NCBI RefSeq assembly: GCF_008761635.1
Contig: NZ_CP044344.1
Location: 3,844,001-3,908,000 of the forward strand
Source of the DNA: Nocardioides cynanchi
Lineage (GTDB): Bacteria; Actinomycetota; Actinomycetes; Propionibacteriales; Nocardioidaceae
DNA: 64,000 bases
Direction: 5' to 3'
Position 1 is the first letter of the stretch. Every line of letters begins with the position of its first letter. A model generated the notes under the pieces. It saw nothing but the letters and a program-made list of their open reading frames with translations. It searched no databases and was not told the origin of the DNA. Below, in pieces: positions 37,372-47,747 of the stretch. The position numbers and the translations under genes are program-made.

Positions 37372-38340
37372 TCATGCTCGGGCGACCACCCGCGAGATCG
37401 CGTCGACCAGCGTGGGGTAGAGGTCCGCGGGGAGGTCGTGGCCCATCCCGTCGATCAGCAGGAGCTCGGCTCCCGGCACGGCGGCCGCCGTCGCCCGGCC
37501 GCCCGACACGTGGACCATCCGGTCGGCCAGCCCGTGCACGACCAGGGTCGGCACGCGGACCCCCCGCAGCGCGGGGGAGCGGTTGGGCTGGGTGAGGATG
37601 GCCAGCATCTGCCGCAGGGCGCCTGCCGACGAGACGCCCCGGTCGTAGGCCTCACGGGCGGCCTCACGGATCCGGTTGTCGTCGTGGTCGAAGCCGGGCG
37701 AGCCGATCATCCGCCACATCGCGACGCTGGACTCGGCGTACGCCTCGCGACCCGGCTTGATCGGCCGCAGCATGGCCGGCAGCAGGCGGGGATGCAGCCA
37801 GCCCACGCTGCGCTTGCCGGTGGTCGACATGATGCTGGTCAGCGAGCGCACCCGCTGGGGCTGGTCGAGGGCCATGGTCTGCACGATCATCCCGCCCATG
37901 GAGACGCCGACCAGGTGCGCCGAGGCGATGCCGAGGTGGTCGAGCAGCCCGAAGGCGTCGGCACCGAGGTCGTGCAGGGAGTACGGCGGGCGGACCCGGC
38001 GCCCGGCGAACGCCCGGACCAGCATCCCGCGGGTCACCCGACCCCGACCCCGCGAGGAGCGACCGACGTCGCGGTTGTCGAACCGGATCACGTAGTGACC
38101 GCGGCGGGCCAGCATGGCGCAGAGCTCGGGATCCCAGAACGTCATCTGGGTCGCGAGCCCCATCACGAGCAGCATCGGCTCGTCGGCTGGGTCGCCGAAG
38201 GTCTGGTAGCACAGCTCGACCCCGGAGGCGACGGGCGCGAACAGCTCCCCCGAGGTGGCGACGTCGGGCTCCGTGGCGCCGGCCGACCCCTCGGCCGGGG
38301 GCAGCTCGGGGGACGCGGGCGCGGGGCTGACGGTGCTCAC
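37372..38340 (-). CDS. Alpha/beta hydrolase
   Basis: 322 residues. Nucleophile elbow GVSMGG (Ser), oxyanion region LLVMGLATQMTFWDPE, RFDNRDVGRSSR, acid Asp in VVHGLADRMV and catalytic His in DGMGHDLP. This pattern is common among actinobacterial esterases and aclacinomycin methylesterase RdmC-like enzymes. The first 40 residues are a Pro/Ala/Glu-rich extension. GTG at 38338-38340. Substrate unknown; cytoplasmic. Divergent from the lipase-like gene next door. Confidence 0.88.
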   Translation of the reverse strand: MSTVSPAPASPELPPAEGSAGATEPDVATSGELFAPVASGVELCYQTFGDPADEPMLLVMGLATQMTFWDPELCAMLARRGHYVIRFDNRDVGRSSRGRGRVTRGMLVRAFAGRRVRPPYSLHDLGADAFGLLDHLGIASAHLVGVSMGGMIVQTMALDQPQRVRSLTSIMSTTGKRSVGWLHPRLLPAMLRPIKPGREAYAESSVAMWRMIGSPGFDHDDNRIREAAREAYDRGVSSAGALRQMLAILTQPNRSPALRGVRVPTLVVHGLADRMVHVSGGRATAAAVPGAELLLIDGMGHDLPADLYPTLVDAISRVVARA

Positions 38341-38436
38341 ATACCCACCGTATCCGAGCGGGTGACGGCCACCTGCCGCCCGGGATCGGGCGAGGTCGCC
38401 ACCGAGGAACGGCCAGACGACGTAACGTGGACCCTC

Positions 38437-39267
38437 GTGGCCAGCCAAGGCATCGCCGACTTCCTCCTCCCGGAGGGCTTCACCGCCCCGGGGCGGGCGG
38501 CGGTGCTGCGTGAGGTCAGCGTCGTCACCGAGGCCGGCCGGCTCGCGCTGGCCCGGGTCAGCGGACGGGTCGGGCCTCCGCGCACGGCGTACGCCGACCG
38601 CGGCGCCGGGCGTGACGCCGACCCCGTGGTGCTGGTGCCGGGCTTCCTGGCCGGCGACGGCAGCCTGGGCCTGATGGCGCGCGCGCTGCGCGCTCAGGGC
38701 CACCGCACCTACCGGTCGCACATCCGGGCCAACGTCGGTTGCACCCTCCAGGCCGCGGCCCAGCTCGAGTCGCGGCTGGAGACGGTCGTCTCGCGCCGGG
38801 GTCGGCGGGTGCAGATCGTGGGCCACAGCCTGGGCGGCATGCTCGCCCGCGGGCTCGCCGTACGCCGTCCCGACCTGGTCGCCGGCATCGTCACCCTGGG
38901 CAGCCCGATGCTCGCCCCGGCCGCCCACCACGTCAGCCTGGCACGCAGCCTCGACGCGCTGGTCCGGCTCAGTCGGGCCGGCGTCCCCGGCCTGATGTCC
39001 CTGGACTGCGTGGCCGGGGACTGTGCCCGGACCAGCTTCGAGGAGAGCCGCGCGCCGCTCCCGCCCGAGGTGGGGTTCACCGCCGTCTACTCCCGCCGGG
39101 ACGGCATCGTCGACTGGCGGGCGTGCCTGGACCCGTTGGCCACGCCGGTCGAGGTGAGGTCGTCCCACGTCGGGATGGCGGTCGACCCGTCGGTGATCGC
39201 GGCGGTCACCGCCGCCCTGGCCCGGCACCGCGCCGGGCTGTCGCCGGCGGCCGGAGATCCGGCCTAG
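38437..39267 (+). CDS. Alpha/beta-fold lipase/esterase-like protein
   Basis: 276 residues from the GTG at 38437. [21 protein letters not shown] (strand and oxyanion), [14 protein letters not shown] (nucleophile Ser in GHSLGG) and a late Asp and His ([17 protein letters not shown]) complete a triad. It resembles PGAP1/lipase class 2 cytoplasmic esterases. An in-frame GTG at 38362 would add 25 residues without clear homology. The stop overlaps the convergent glpX stop by a few bases. Confidence 0.8.
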   Translation: MASQGIADFLLPEGFTAPGRAAVLREVSVVTEAGRLALARVSGRVGPPRTAYADRGAGRDADPVVLVPGFLAGDGSLGLMARALRAQGHRTYRSHIRANVGCTLQAAAQLESRLETVVSRRGRRVQIVGHSLGGMLARGLAVRRPDLVAGIVTLGSPMLAPAAHHVSLARSLDALVRLSRAGVPGLMSLDCVAGDCARTSFEESRAPLPPEVGFTAVYSRRDGIVDWRACLDPLATPVEVRSSHVGMAVDPSVIAAVTAALARHRAGLSPAAGDPA

Positions 39268-40280
39268 AGGGACGGCGCGACGACGTCGAGCTTCTCGAAC
39301 TGGTGCTCGCTGCTGATCAGGCGCACCGTGCCGGAGCGCGAGCGCATCACCAGGGACTGCGAAGTGGCCCCGTGGGCCCGGAAGTGCACGCCCTTCATCA
39401 GCTCGCCGTCGGTGATCCCGCTGGCGACGAAGAAGCAGTCGTCGCCGGTGACCAGGTCGTCGGTCGACAGGAAGTGGGCCGGGTCGAGGTCGTGGCCGGC
39501 GTCGAGGGCACGCTGCCGCTCGTCGTCGTCCTTCGGCCAGAGCCGGCCCTGGATCACGCCTCCCACGCACTTCATCGCGCAGGCGGTGATGATCCCCTCG
39601 GGGGTGCCGCCGATGCCGAGCAGCATGTCGATGCCGGTGTCGGGGCGGGCCGCCATGATCGCGCCTGCCACGTCGCCGTCGACGATCAGCTTCAGCCGGG
39701 CGCCGGTGGCCCGCACCTCGTCGGCGAGCGCGTCGTGGCGCGGACGATCGAGCATCACCACGGTGACGTCCGCGGGCCGCGACCCTTTGGCCTTGGCGAC
39801 CGCATGGATGTTGGCCGTGGCGCCCTTGCGGATGTCGACCACGCCGGCGGCCTCGGGCCCGGTGACCAGCTTCTCCATGTAGAACACCGCGGACGGGTCG
39901 TACATCGACCCCCGGGGCGAGACCGCCATCACCGACACCGCGTTGTTCATGCCCTTGGCGGTCAGGGTGGTGCCGTCGATCGGGTCGACGGCCACGTCGC
40001 ACTCGGGCCCCGTGCCGTCACCGACGACCTCGCCGTTGTAGAGCATCGGCGCGTTGTCCTTCTCGCCCTCGCCGATCACCACGACGCCACGCATCTGCAC
40101 GGTCGCGATCACCTTGCGCATCGCGTCGACGGCCACCCCGTCGGCGCCCTCCTTGTCGCCGCGGCCGACCCAGCGGGCGGCCGCCAGGGCCGCCGCCTCG
40201 GTCACACGCACGAGCTCCAGGGCGAGGTTGCGGTCGGGGGAGTCAGGTGCCGGCTCGAGGCTCCCCGTCGTGTCCGTCAT
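39264..40280 (-). CDS. glpX: Fructose-1,6-bisphosphatase class II
   Basis: 338 residues. [14 protein letters not shown] and [12 protein letters not shown] are the metal-binding and phosphatase signatures; [14 protein letters not shown] and the C-terminal [16 protein letters not shown] segment (here [16 protein letters not shown]) complete the family. It hydrolyses fructose-1,6-bisphosphate in gluconeogenesis and, in actinobacteria, is often the only FBPase. ATG at 40278-40280. In M. tuberculosis glpX lies next to fum; here about 22 kb of other genes separate them. Confidence 0.95.
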   Translation of the reverse strand: MTDTTGSLEPAPDSPDRNLALELVRVTEAAALAAARWVGRGDKEGADGVAVDAMRKVIATVQMRGVVVIGEGEKDNAPMLYNGEVVGDGTGPECDVAVDPIDGTTLTAKGMNNAVSVMAVSPRGSMYDPSAVFYMEKLVTGPEAAGVVDIRKGATANIHAVAKAKGSRPADVTVVMLDRPRHDALADEVRATGARLKLIVDGDVAGAIMAARPDTGIDMLLGIGGTPEGIITACAMKCVGGVIQGRLWPKDDDERQRALDAGHDLDPAHFLSTDDLVTGDDCFFVASGITDGELMKGVHFRAHGATSQSLVMRSRSGTVRLISSEHQFEKLDVVAPSL

Positions 40281-40297
40281 GGCGGTGATGGTAGCGG

Positions 40298-41275
40298 TCA
40301 GGCCGACTCGGCCCGGTAGGTGCGTACGGCGGTCTCCTTGACCGAGAGCCACACCCGGCGCCCCGGCACGAGCTCCAGCTCGGCGATCGCGGCCGGCGTG
40401 ACGTCGGCCAGGAGCTCGTGCTCGCCGGAGACCAGGAGCCGGACGGCGTCGCCGTGCGGGGCGAGGCTGGTGATCACCCCCGCCCACCGGTGACGAGCGG
40501 ACCCGCTGGGCTCGAACAGGGACACCGTGACCAGGGTCGGGCTGAACGACATGTACCGGCCCTGCTCCTCGAGCACGTTGAGCCCGACCAGCCGGGCGAC
40601 GTGGTCGGTGCGCGGCTGGGCGGCGACCTCGGCGGGCGGGCCGGTCTGCACCACCGCGCCGCCGTCGAGGACCCAGACCCGGTCGGCCAGGGTGAGAGCG
40701 TCGATCGCGTCGTGGGTGACCAGCAGCGTGATGCCGTCGTACGACGCGAGGTGGCGGGACAGCTCGAGCCGCAACGCCGTCGCGACGCCGATGTCGAGCC
40801 CCGCGAAGGGCTCGTCGAGCAGCAGCAGCCGCGGCGAGGTGGCCAGGGCCCGGGCCAGCGAGACGCGCTGGGCCTGCCCGCCCGACAGCTGGCCGGGTCG
40901 GCGCCGGGCCAGGTCGCCGACGCCGAAGCGGTCGAGCCAGTCGCCGGCCACCCGGTCGGCCTCCTCCCTGGCGGTCCCGCGGCTGCGCGGGCCGAAGGCG
41001 ACGTTGTCGAGGGCGCTCAGGTGCGGGAACAGCAGCTGGCTCTGGAAGGCCATGCCGACCGACCGGTCGCGCACGGGCCGCGGTGGGCGAGACCACGACT
41101 CCCCGTCCACCTCGATGTCGCCGCGGCTGGGGACCAGCCCGGCCAGGGCGCGCAGCAGCGTCGACTTGCCGGCGCCGTTCGGACCGATCACGGCGACGAC
41201 CTGCCCGGGCTCGGCGGTCACCTCGGCACGCAACCTGCCGGGCACCTCGAGGGCCGCGACGAGCCCGCTGCTCAT
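40298..41275 (-). CDS. modC: Molybdate ABC transporter ATPase
   Basis: 325 residues. Walker [10 protein letters not shown], signature LSGGQAQR, Walker B LLLLDEP, switch LVTHD. The C-terminal 100 residues hold a TOBE/Mop-like beta domain ([29 protein letters not shown]). It energises ModB. The ATG at 41273-41275 overlaps the modB stop (ATGA). Last gene of the mod operon. Confidence 0.92.
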   Translation of the reverse strand: MSSGLVAALEVPGRLRAEVTAEPGQVVAVIGPNGAGKSTLLRALAGLVPSRGDIEVDGESWSRPPRPVRDRSVGMAFQSQLLFPHLSALDNVAFGPRSRGTAREEADRVAGDWLDRFGVGDLARRRPGQLSGGQAQRVSLARALATSPRLLLLDEPFAGLDIGVATALRLELSRHLASYDGITLLVTHDAIDALTLADRVWVLDGGAVVQTGPPAEVAAQPRTDHVARLVGLNVLEEQGRYMSFSPTLVTVSLFEPSGSARHRWAGVITSLAPHGDAVRLLVSGEHELLADVTPAAIAELELVPGRRVWLSVKETAVRTYRAESA

Positions 41276-42066
41276 GCCCGGGTCAGCCATCTGTTGCGGA
41301 GCAGCGCGAGGACGGCGACCGAGACCAGCAGCAGCACCATGCTCACGGTGCGGGCGACCAGCGGGTCGGACTGGAGCTCGGTGTAGATCAGCGAGGGCAT
41401 GGTCTGGGTGGTGCCGGGGTAGTTTCCGGCGAACGTGATGGTCGCTCCGAACTCACCGAGTGAGCGCGCCCAGGCCAAGGCCGCGCCCGCGATCACTCCG
41501 GGCATCGCGAGCGGCAGCGTCACCCGGCGGAACGTCGTCCAGCGGTCGGCGCCCAGGGTGGCGGCCACGGCGTCGTACTCCTCGCCGGAGGAGCGCAGGG
41601 CACCCTCGACCGCGAGCACGTAGAACGGCATCGAGACGAAGGTGTGGGCGATCACCACCGCCCACGTGGTGTAGGGCAGCGTGATGCCGAACCAGTCGTC
41701 GAGGGGGCGGCCGATCGCGCCGGTCCGCCCGAGCGCGGTGATCAGCGCGACGCCCGCCACGACCGGCGGCAGCACCAGTGGCACCAGCACCAGGGCCCGC
41801 AGCAGGCCCCGGCCGCGGAACTCGATCCGGGCCAGCAGCCACGCCAGGGGGGTGCCGAGCACCAGGCAGGCGACCACGGTGGCGAGCGAGGCGAGGGCGG
41901 TCAGCCACAGCGCCTGCCGCACGGGCTGCGACCCGACCTGACCCCAGAAGTCGCTCCACGGGGTGTCCAGGACGAGGGTGACGAGGGGGACGACGAGCAG
42001 CGCGGCGGCCAGGCAGGCCGGCGCCAGGAGTGCGAACGGCGGACGGCCCAGGGTTCCCCCCGCCAC
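41272..42066 (-). CDS. modB: Molybdate ABC transporter permease
   Basis: 264 residues with five to six helices. The EAA loop is [28 protein letters not shown], followed by [21 protein letters not shown], a near-invariant ModB segment. The GTG at 42064-42066 follows a G-rich site. About 38 nt separate it from modA upstream. Confidence 0.92.
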   Translation of the reverse strand: MAGGTLGRPPFALLAPACLAAALLVVPLVTLVLDTPWSDFWGQVGSQPVRQALWLTALASLATVVACLVLGTPLAWLLARIEFRGRGLLRALVLVPLVLPPVVAGVALITALGRTGAIGRPLDDWFGITLPYTTWAVVIAHTFVSMPFYVLAVEGALRSSGEEYDAVAATLGADRWTTFRRVTLPLAMPGVIAGAALAWARSLGEFGATITFAGNYPGTTQTMPSLIYTELQSDPLVARTVSMVLLLVSVAVLALLRNRWLTRA

Positions 42067-42104
42067 TACCCCCCGATAGCTCTGCCGCCCACCGTCCGCA
42101 GCTC

Positions 42105-42854
42105 TCACGGTGCCCCGAAGCCCGCCTGGGCCAGCACCTTGGCTCCGGTGCTCCCGGTCACGAGGTCGACGAACTCCTGGGCCAGGGTGGCGTCCTTGGA
42201 CTGGGTCAGCGTGACGATCGGGTAGGTCGTGACCTGCTTGGCCGCACCCGGGATCGGGACCGTGGTGACCTGGTCGCCGGCCGCCGTGGCGTCGGTGGTG
42301 TAGACGATGCCGGCGTCGGCCTCGCCCTCGGTGAGCTTGGCGAGCACCGACTTGACGTCGACCTCCGTGCTGACCGGCTTGCCGGTGATGTGGTCCTGGT
42401 CGAGCAGGGCCTGGGCCACTGACCCGCAGGGCGCGGTGGTCACGCAGGTCACGAACTTCACCGACGCCTTGTCCAGGTCGGCGAACGACGTGATGTGGGC
42501 CGGGTTGTCGGCCGGTGTTGCCAGCACCATCACGTTGGTCGCGAAGACCTTCGGCGTGGCCGCCTGCACCGCCTTGGCGCTGTCCATGGTGGTGGTGTCG
42601 GCGGTGGCCAGCACGTCCGCGGGAGCACCGCCGGCCGCCTGCTGGGCCAGGGTCGCCGAGGAGTCGAACGCGAACTTCACCGTCACGCCGGGGTGTGCCT
42701 TCTCGAACTCCTGGCCGAGCGCGGTGAAGGTCCCGGTCAGCGACGAGGCCGCGAGCACGGTGATCGTCTTGTCGCTCCCCCCGCCGCCTCCGCCGCAGGC
42801 GGTGAGGGGCAGGAGGGCGCCGACAGCGGCGAGCACGGCGAGTCTGGACTTCAT
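42105..42854 (-). CDS. modA: Molybdate-binding lipoprotein
   Basis: 249 residues. Lipobox LTAC (Cys20) followed by a Gly run, then ITVLAASSLTGTFTALGQEFE, FAFDSSATLAQQ and DAGIVYTTDATAAGDQV. These are the ModA oxyanion-binding loops (AASS, SSA/T). It binds molybdate or tungstate outside the membrane. The ATG at 42852-42854 overlaps the stop of the Mop-type regulator (ATGA). Confidence 0.93.
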   Translation of the reverse strand: MKSRLAVLAAVGALLPLTACGGGGGGSDKTITVLAASSLTGTFTALGQEFEKAHPGVTVKFAFDSSATLAQQAAGGAPADVLATADTTTMDSAKAVQAATPKVFATNVMVLATPADNPAHITSFADLDKASVKFVTCVTTAPCGSVAQALLDQDHITGKPVSTEVDVKSVLAKLTEGEADAGIVYTTDATAAGDQVTTVPIPGAAKQVTTYPIVTLTQSKDATLAQEFVDLVTGSTGAKVLAQAGFGAP

Positions 42855-43261
42855 GGGCGCTCCACGACGACGTTGGTGGACTTGACGGACACGATGGCGC
42901 GGACACCGGGTTCGAGGCCCAGCTCGGTGGCGGCCTCGGCGCTCATCAGCGAGACCATCCGATAGGGGCCGCAGATCACCTCGACCTGGGCCATCACCGT
43001 GTCCTTGACGACCTTGGTGACGATCCCGGTGAGGCGGTTGCGGGCGCTGACCTGCGACGACCGCGTCGCCGCCGACGGTCGGCGGGCGCGGGACTCGACG
43101 AGCCCGGCGAGGTCGCGTCCGGCGATGGACGTCGGCCCGGACGCGTCGGTCGCGGTCAGCTTCCCGGCGTCGATCCACCTGCGGACGGTGTCGTCGCTGA
43201 CGCCGAGCAGCTCGGCTGCCTCGGCGATCCGGTAGGAGTCCACGGCACGTTTGTTCCGCAT
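42851..43261 (-). CDS. HTH + Mop-domain molybdate-responsive regulator
   Basis: 136 residues. The N-terminal HTH (SYRIAEAAELLGVSDDTVRRWIDAGKL) is of the MerR/excisionase type rather than the ModE type. The C-terminal 65 residues form one Mop/TOBE molybdate-binding fold (SARNRLTGIVTKVVKDTVMAQVEV). It is first in the mod operon, coupled to modA by ATGA. Autoregulation by bound molybdate is the likely role, supported by the repeat over its start codon. Confidence 0.88.
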   Translation of the reverse strand: MRNKRAVDSYRIAEAAELLGVSDDTVRRWIDAGKLTATDASGPTSIAGRDLAGLVESRARRPSAATRSSQVSARNRLTGIVTKVVKDTVMAQVEVICGPYRMVSLMSAEAATELGLEPGVRAIVSVKSTNVVVERP

Positions 43262-43285
43262 ACACGGATCTTTGCATACGCACGG
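43258..43285. promoter_or_regulatory. Direct repeat over the mod operon start
   Basis: GCATAC occurs at 43258-43263 and 43274-43279, each followed by an ACGG within a few bases, with 16-bp spacing. The first copy contains the start codon of the HTH-Mop gene (ATG at 43259-43261 on the minus strand). A bound regulator would block initiation of the whole mod operon. Confidence 0.45.
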
Positions 43286-43310
43286 GGTCCGCAGGAGCGG
43301 AGTTCGCGGG

Positions 43311-44546
43311 TCAGCTCAGCAGCCAGAGGGTGGTGACGGCCGCGACCAGGCTGACCGGGGTGAGCAGCAGCGAGACCCGGTGGAACGCCGCACTGCCCGG
43401 CGCGACGTCGTACCGGCCCAGGGTGCGCCGCCAGAGCAGGTTGGCCAGCGACCCGGTCCAGGTCAGCCCCGAGCCGATGTTGAGCCCCATCAGGGCGGCC
43501 AGCAGCGCGGTGGTCCCCAGCGGAGCGACCAGCGGCACCAGGAGCAGCGTGGCCGACAGGTTGGTCAGGCCGTTGGCGAGCAGCGTCGCCAGCAGCGCGA
43601 CGACCAGCAGGGCGCCGTACGACGTGGAGCTCGGGACGGCGCGACCTACCAGGTCGCCCAGGAAGCCGACGCCGAGGGCGGCGACCACCACGCCCAGCGC
43701 GAGGACCCACACGGCGAACCCGGGATGGGCCGAGCCCAGCACCTGGCGCGGCGTGACCAGCCCCGTCCGGCGGGCCCACAGCACGAGCACCAGCGCCGCG
43801 ACCAGGGAGACCCACCACGGCTGGAGGCCGAGCGGGGAGACGACGGCGAACCCCACGAGCATCAGCCCGACGACAACGGTGGGGACCCGCGCCAGCGTCA
43901 GGGCGTCGTCGCGGTCGGCGGACGCGGGCACGGCCAGCTGACGCCGGAACAGCAGTCGCAGCCCGGCGTACTCCACGACGAGGACGACGGCGAGCACCGG
44001 AGCCATCCGGAGCGCGAAGCCGGTGAAGGTCAGGTGCAGGTGAGGTACGGCGAGCAGGTTGGTCAGGTTGGAGACGGGCAGCAGGAGCGAGGCGGAGTTG
44101 GCCATCCGCAGGCAGGCGTAGGTGCCGGGCTCGTCCGGCACCGAGCGAGCTATTCCGGCGGCCAGCACGACCGGGGTCAGGAGCACCACCGTGGCGTCGA
44201 GGCTGAGGCTGACGGTGACCACGGCCGCGAGGACGAAGACGCCGGTGAACAGTCGGATCGACCGACCGGCGCTCCAGTAGCTCACCCGCTGTGCGGCCCA
44301 GTCGAAGAGTCCCGCGCGTGCGCAGACGTCGGAGACGACCAGGATGGTGACCAGGAAGGCGACCACGGGGGCCAGGTTCCGCACGGCGGACCAGGCCTCG
44401 TCGGCGGTCAGGATCCCGGTGGCCAGGGTCGCCGCGGCGCACCCGACGCCGACCAGGGCCTCGACTCGTCCGGTGGGGTGGGTGAACGCGACCGCGAGCA
44501 TCGCTGCGAGTGCCACGACCACGACGACGTCCGACAGGGGTGGCAC
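43311..44546 (-). CDS. ArsB/SLC13-type transporter
   Basis: 411 residues with about 11 hydrophobic helices. The pattern VSLSLDATVVLLTPV and the later LLANGLTNLSATLLLVP with GLNIGSGLTWTGSLANLLWRR matches the two inverted halves of the ion-transporter superfamily that includes ArsB and SLC13. Arsenite export is possible, but no arsR or arsC lies near; citrate or other anions are equally likely. GTG at 44544-44546. Confidence 0.8.
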   Translation of the reverse strand: MPPLSDVVVVVALAAMLAVAFTHPTGRVEALVGVGCAAATLATGILTADEAWSAVRNLAPVVAFLVTILVVSDVCARAGLFDWAAQRVSYWSAGRSIRLFTGVFVLAAVVTVSLSLDATVVLLTPVVLAAGIARSVPDEPGTYACLRMANSASLLLPVSNLTNLLAVPHLHLTFTGFALRMAPVLAVVLVVEYAGLRLLFRRQLAVPASADRDDALTLARVPTVVVGLMLVGFAVVSPLGLQPWWVSLVAALVLVLWARRTGLVTPRQVLGSAHPGFAVWVLALGVVVAALGVGFLGDLVGRAVPSSTSYGALLVVALLATLLANGLTNLSATLLLVPLVAPLGTTALLAALMGLNIGSGLTWTGSLANLLWRRTLGRYDVAPGSAAFHRVSLLLTPVSLVAAVTTLWLLS

Positions 44547-44599
44547 GCGCGCATCGTAGGCGACCTGTGAGGATGGCCCGGCACCGCGGAGGGAGGAAC

Positions 44600-45166
44600 G
44601 TGAGCGAGCAACCCGGTGGTCAGCCCAGCCGCTACCAACGGTCGACCTCGGGCATGGTCGGGGCGCTCCTGCTCACCTTCCTGTTCGTGATCGGCTTCGT
44701 GGCCTTCCGCGGGTGCAACCGGGTCAGCCCCGACGTCCGCCCCGACCACGTCGACTACCGGTCGCAGGTCGGCTTCGCCCAGCAGGACGGCGCGACCCTG
44801 GCCTACCCGGCCCACCTGCCGACCGGGTGGTACGCCACGCGGGTCGACTTCGAGGCGGGCACCCGGCCGGAGCTGGGCATCTCGCTGCTGACCCCGGACC
44901 AGTACGTCGGCATCCGCCAGTCACCGCGCAGCATCGCCGAGCTCCTCTCGGCGTATGTCGACTCGAAGCCGAGCGCGGGTCCGTCGGTGACCGTCGACGG
45001 CGGCCTGGTGCGGCGCTGGGCGACGTGGACCGACGCGGGCGGCGACGTCGCCCTGAGCGCCCGGTGGCACCACGAGTCGCTGCTGGTGTTCGGGACCGTG
45101 CCGCTGGCCGACCTCGAGCAGCTGGCGAGCTCCCTCACCGACGCGCCCCAGCAGCCGGCGCCGTAG
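44600..45166 (+). CDS. DUF4245-like membrane-anchored protein
   Basis: 188 residues from the GTG at 44600, with GGAGGGAGG upstream. One transmembrane helix (MVGALLLTFLFVIGFVAF, about 19-36) is followed by an extracytoplasmic domain of about 150 residues. It resembles the actinobacterial DUF4245 family, for which I recall a member near glpX in M. tuberculosis. Function unknown. Convergent with xseB, 6 nt away. Confidence 0.78.
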   Translation: MSEQPGGQPSRYQRSTSGMVGALLLTFLFVIGFVAFRGCNRVSPDVRPDHVDYRSQVGFAQQDGATLAYPAHLPTGWYATRVDFEAGTRPELGISLLTPDQYVGIRQSPRSIAELLSAYVDSKPSAGPSVTVDGGLVRRWATWTDAGGDVALSARWHHESLLVFGTVPLADLEQLASSLTDAPQQPAP

Positions 45167-45172
45167 CGCCGC

Positions 45173-45376
45173 TCAGTCGGCCTCGACGGCGGCGTCGAGG
45201 CGCTTGCGGGCACCGTCGAGCCACTCCTGGCAGATGCCAGCCAGCTTCTCCCCGCGCTCCCAGAGGGCCAGGCTCTCCTCCAACGTGGTGCCCCCGGCCT
45301 CCAGCGAGCGGACCACCTCGATCAGCTCGGCGCGGGCGGCTTCGTAGCCGGGCTTCTGCTTGTCGCCGTCGCTCAT
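45173..45376 (-). CDS. xseB: Exodeoxyribonuclease VII small subunit
   Basis: 67 residues, the normal size. [20 protein letters not shown] followed by [16 protein letters not shown] is the XseB signature. Several XseB chains bind one XseA to form the single-strand-specific exonuclease. The ATG at 45374-45376 overlaps the xseA stop by ATGA, so the two are translated together. Confidence 0.95.
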   Translation of the reverse strand: MSDGDKQKPGYEAARAELIEVVRSLEAGGTTLEESLALWERGEKLAGICQEWLDGARKRLDAAVEAD

Positions 45377-46617
45377 TGCTGCTCCTTCGATGGGACGGGG
45401 TCGGGCTCGACGCCGGTCGTGCTGGCCAGGATCCGCCCGTCGGCCACCCTGATCCGCAGGGCGGCCCCGGCCCCGACGCCCTGGGTCGAGGTCAGCACCG
45501 CGCCGTCGGCACCCTGCACCACGGCGTACCCCCGCTGGAGTGTGGCCAGCGGCGACAGCGACCGCGCGCGAGCCCGCTGGTGGGCGATGTCGTCGCCGGC
45601 GCGGTCGAGAGCGTGGCCCAGCACGCGCCGGCCGCGCTCGCGCAGGTCGTGCACCTCGGTGGCGCGGGCGTCCACGAGACTGCGCGGGTCGGCCAGCACC
45701 GGGCGCGCGCGCAGGTCGGAGAGGGTCTGGCGCTCGCGGTCGATGATCTGGCCGAGCAGGGCCCGCACCCGGTCACGCGCCCACGCCACCCCGCGCAGCT
45801 CCTCGGCCACGTCGGGGACCAGGTGCTTGGCGGCGTCGGTGGGCGTCGAGGCGCGGAGATCGGCGACCAGGTCGAGCAGCGGGGTGTCGGGCTCGTGCCC
45901 GATCGCGGAGACCACCGGGGTGCGGGCGGCGTGCACCGCTCGGATCAGGGCCTCGTCGCTGAACGGGAGGAGGTCCTCGACCGAGCCGCCGCCGCGGGCG
46001 ATCACGATCACGTCGACCCGCAGGTCGCGGTCGAGCCGGGCCAGGGCCTCCATCACCTCGGTGGCCGCCCGCTGGCCCTGCATCGCGGCGTACGCCGTCT
46101 CGAAGGCGACGCCGGGCCAGCGCCGGCGCGACGTCTCCACGACGTCGCGCTCCGCGGCGGAGCCGGGTGCGGTGATCAACCCGACCCGCTCGGGCAGGAA
46201 CGGCAGGGGGCGTTTGAGCTCGGGGGCGAACAGCCCCTCGGCGGCGAGGAGCTGGCGGCGTCGCTCGAGCCGGGCCAGCAGCTCACCGAGCCCGACCATC
46301 CGGATCTCGCGGGCGACCAGCGAGAGGGAGCCACGGGTGGGGTAGTAGTCGGGCTTGGCGTGGAGGACCACGCTGGCGCCCTCGACCAGGGGCGGGTTGA
46401 GGCTGTCGAACAGCGTGCGCGGGCACGTGACCGGCACCGAGATGTCGGCCGCGGAGTCGCGCAACGTCATGAAGACCGTGCCGACTCCCGGCCGTCGGCT
46501 GATCTGCGCCATCTGGCCCTCGACCCAGACCGCGCCGAGGCGGTCGATCCAGCCCGAGATCGCCAGCGCGATCTGGCGCACCGGGGCCGGCGACTCGGGG
46601 GAGGTGTCGAGGGCCAT
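45373..46617 (-). CDS. xseA: Exodeoxyribonuclease VII large subunit
   Basis: 414 residues. An N-terminal OB fold ([25 protein letters not shown]) is followed by the catalytic core: [41 protein letters not shown] and [28 protein letters not shown] long helical region and a C-terminal segment (RGYAVV) complete it. It degrades single-stranded DNA bidirectionally. ATG at 46615-46617. Divergent from ispH with 43 nt between. Confidence 0.95.
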   Translation of the reverse strand: MALDTSPESPAPVRQIALAISGWIDRLGAVWVEGQMAQISRRPGVGTVFMTLRDSAADISVPVTCPRTLFDSLNPPLVEGASVVLHAKPDYYPTRGSLSLVAREIRMVGLGELLARLERRRQLLAAEGLFAPELKRPLPFLPERVGLITAPGSAAERDVVETSRRRWPGVAFETAYAAMQGQRAATEVMEALARLDRDLRVDVIVIARGGGSVEDLLPFSDEALIRAVHAARTPVVSAIGHEPDTPLLDLVADLRASTPTDAAKHLVPDVAEELRGVAWARDRVRALLGQIIDRERQTLSDLRARPVLADPRSLVDARATEVHDLRERGRRVLGHALDRAGDDIAHQRARARSLSPLATLQRGYAVVQGADGAVLTSTQGVGAGAALRIRVADGRILASTTGVEPDPVPSKEQQ

Positions 46618-46660
46618 GGCGAGCAGGCTAGGCCACGGCACCCCCCGTAGACTCGACAGC

Positions 46661-47647
46661 ATGAGTGTGGACCTGGGCATGCCCGACACGTCGGGCCGGG
46701 GCGTACGCCTCGCGGCCCCGCGCGGCTACTGCGCCGGCGTCGACCGCGCCGTGATCACCGTGGAGAAGGCGCTGGACCTGTACGGCGCGCCGGTCTACGT
46801 CCGCAAGCAGATCGTCCACAACAAGCACGTCGTCTCCGACCTCGAGTCGCGTGGCGCGGTGTTCGTCGAGGAGCTCGACGAGGTGCCGTCGGGTGCCACC
46901 GTGGTGTTCTCCGCCCACGGGGTCTCACCGACCGTTCACGCCGAGGCCAAGGAGCGTGGGCTCAAGACCATCGACGCGACCTGCCCCCTGGTCACCAAGG
47001 TGCACCACGAGGCGAAGCGCTTCGCCGGCGACGACTACGACATCCTGCTGATCGGCCACGAAGGGCACGAGGAGGTCGAGGGCACCGCCGGTGAGGCGCC
47101 CGAGCACATCCAGCTCGTGCAGAGCCCCGCGGACGTGGAGTCGATCGTGGTGCGCGACCCGGGCAAGGTGGCCTGGCTGTCGCAGACCACGCTGTCGGTC
47201 GACGAGACGATGGCGACCGTCGACGCGATCCGGGCCCGGTTCCCCCAGCTGCTCGACCCGCCCAGCGACGACATCTGCTACGCCACCCAGAACCGACAGC
47301 TCGCGGTCAAGGAGATCGCCCACGACGCCGACCTCGTGATCGTGGTCGGCTCGGCCAACTCCTCCAACTCGGTCCGGCTCGCCGAGGTGGCGCTCGAGGC
47401 CGGCGCCCGGGCCGCCCACCGCGTCGACGACGCCTCCGAGATCGACGAGGCCTGGCTGGACGGGGTCGACAAGGTCAGCGTGACCTCGGGTGCGAGCGTG
47501 CCCGAGGCCCTGGTCGACGGGGTGCTGGGCTATCTCGCCGAGCGCGGCTACCCCGACGCCGAGGCCGTGCACAGCGCCGAGGAGTCCTTGATCTTCGCGC
47601 TGCCTCCCGAGCTGCGTCGCGACCTGCGCGCTGCGGCGAAGGGCTGA
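46661..47647 (+). CDS. ispH: 4-hydroxy-3-methylbut-2-enyl diphosphate reductase
   Basis: 328 residues. The three [4Fe-4S] cysteines are in [23 protein letters not shown] and [18 protein letters not shown] and [10 protein letters not shown] are substrate-binding segments, and VTSGASVPE the C-terminal loop. It is the last step of the MEP isoprenoid pathway, making IPP and DMAPP, the substrates of the prenyltransferase at 10063. ATG at 46661. The arrangement divergent from xseA-xseB is the same as in M. tuberculosis (Rv1107c-Rv1110). Confidence 0.96.
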   Translation: MSVDLGMPDTSGRGVRLAAPRGYCAGVDRAVITVEKALDLYGAPVYVRKQIVHNKHVVSDLESRGAVFVEELDEVPSGATVVFSAHGVSPTVHAEAKERGLKTIDATCPLVTKVHHEAKRFAGDDYDILLIGHEGHEEVEGTAGEAPEHIQLVQSPADVESIVVRDPGKVAWLSQTTLSVDETMATVDAIRARFPQLLDPPSDDICYATQNRQLAVKEIAHDADLVIVVGSANSSNSVRLAEVALEAGARAAHRVDDASEIDEAWLDGVDKVSVTSGASVPEALVDGVLGYLAERGYPDAEAVHSAEESLIFALPPELRRDLRAAAKG

Positions 47648-47671
47648 CGGGCCGTCGTACAGCGGGCCACC

Positions 47672-47744
47672 GTTGCTCGCCGCCTCCGGCCGCGGTCTCC
47701 TGCGGTTGCGGTTGCTCGCCGCCTGCGGCGGCGGTCTCGCTGCG
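47672..47744. repeat. Pair of near-identical ~33-bp repeats
   Basis: A unit beginning GTTGCTCGCCGCCT occurs at 47672-47704 and 47711-47744, differing at only a few positions. Both are GC-rich and contain CCTCCGGC or CCTGCGGCGG inner palindromes. They fill the gap between the convergent ispH and gtrA genes. Similar CCGCCTCCGGCGG units continue into the 3' end of gtrA. Confidence 0.75.
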
Positions 47745-47747
47745 CCG

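Noticed and set aside
43311..44546. Arsenic resistance operon
   Set aside because: The ArsB/SLC13-type protein has no arsR, arsC or acr3 gene beside it, so the substrate cannot be called arsenite.
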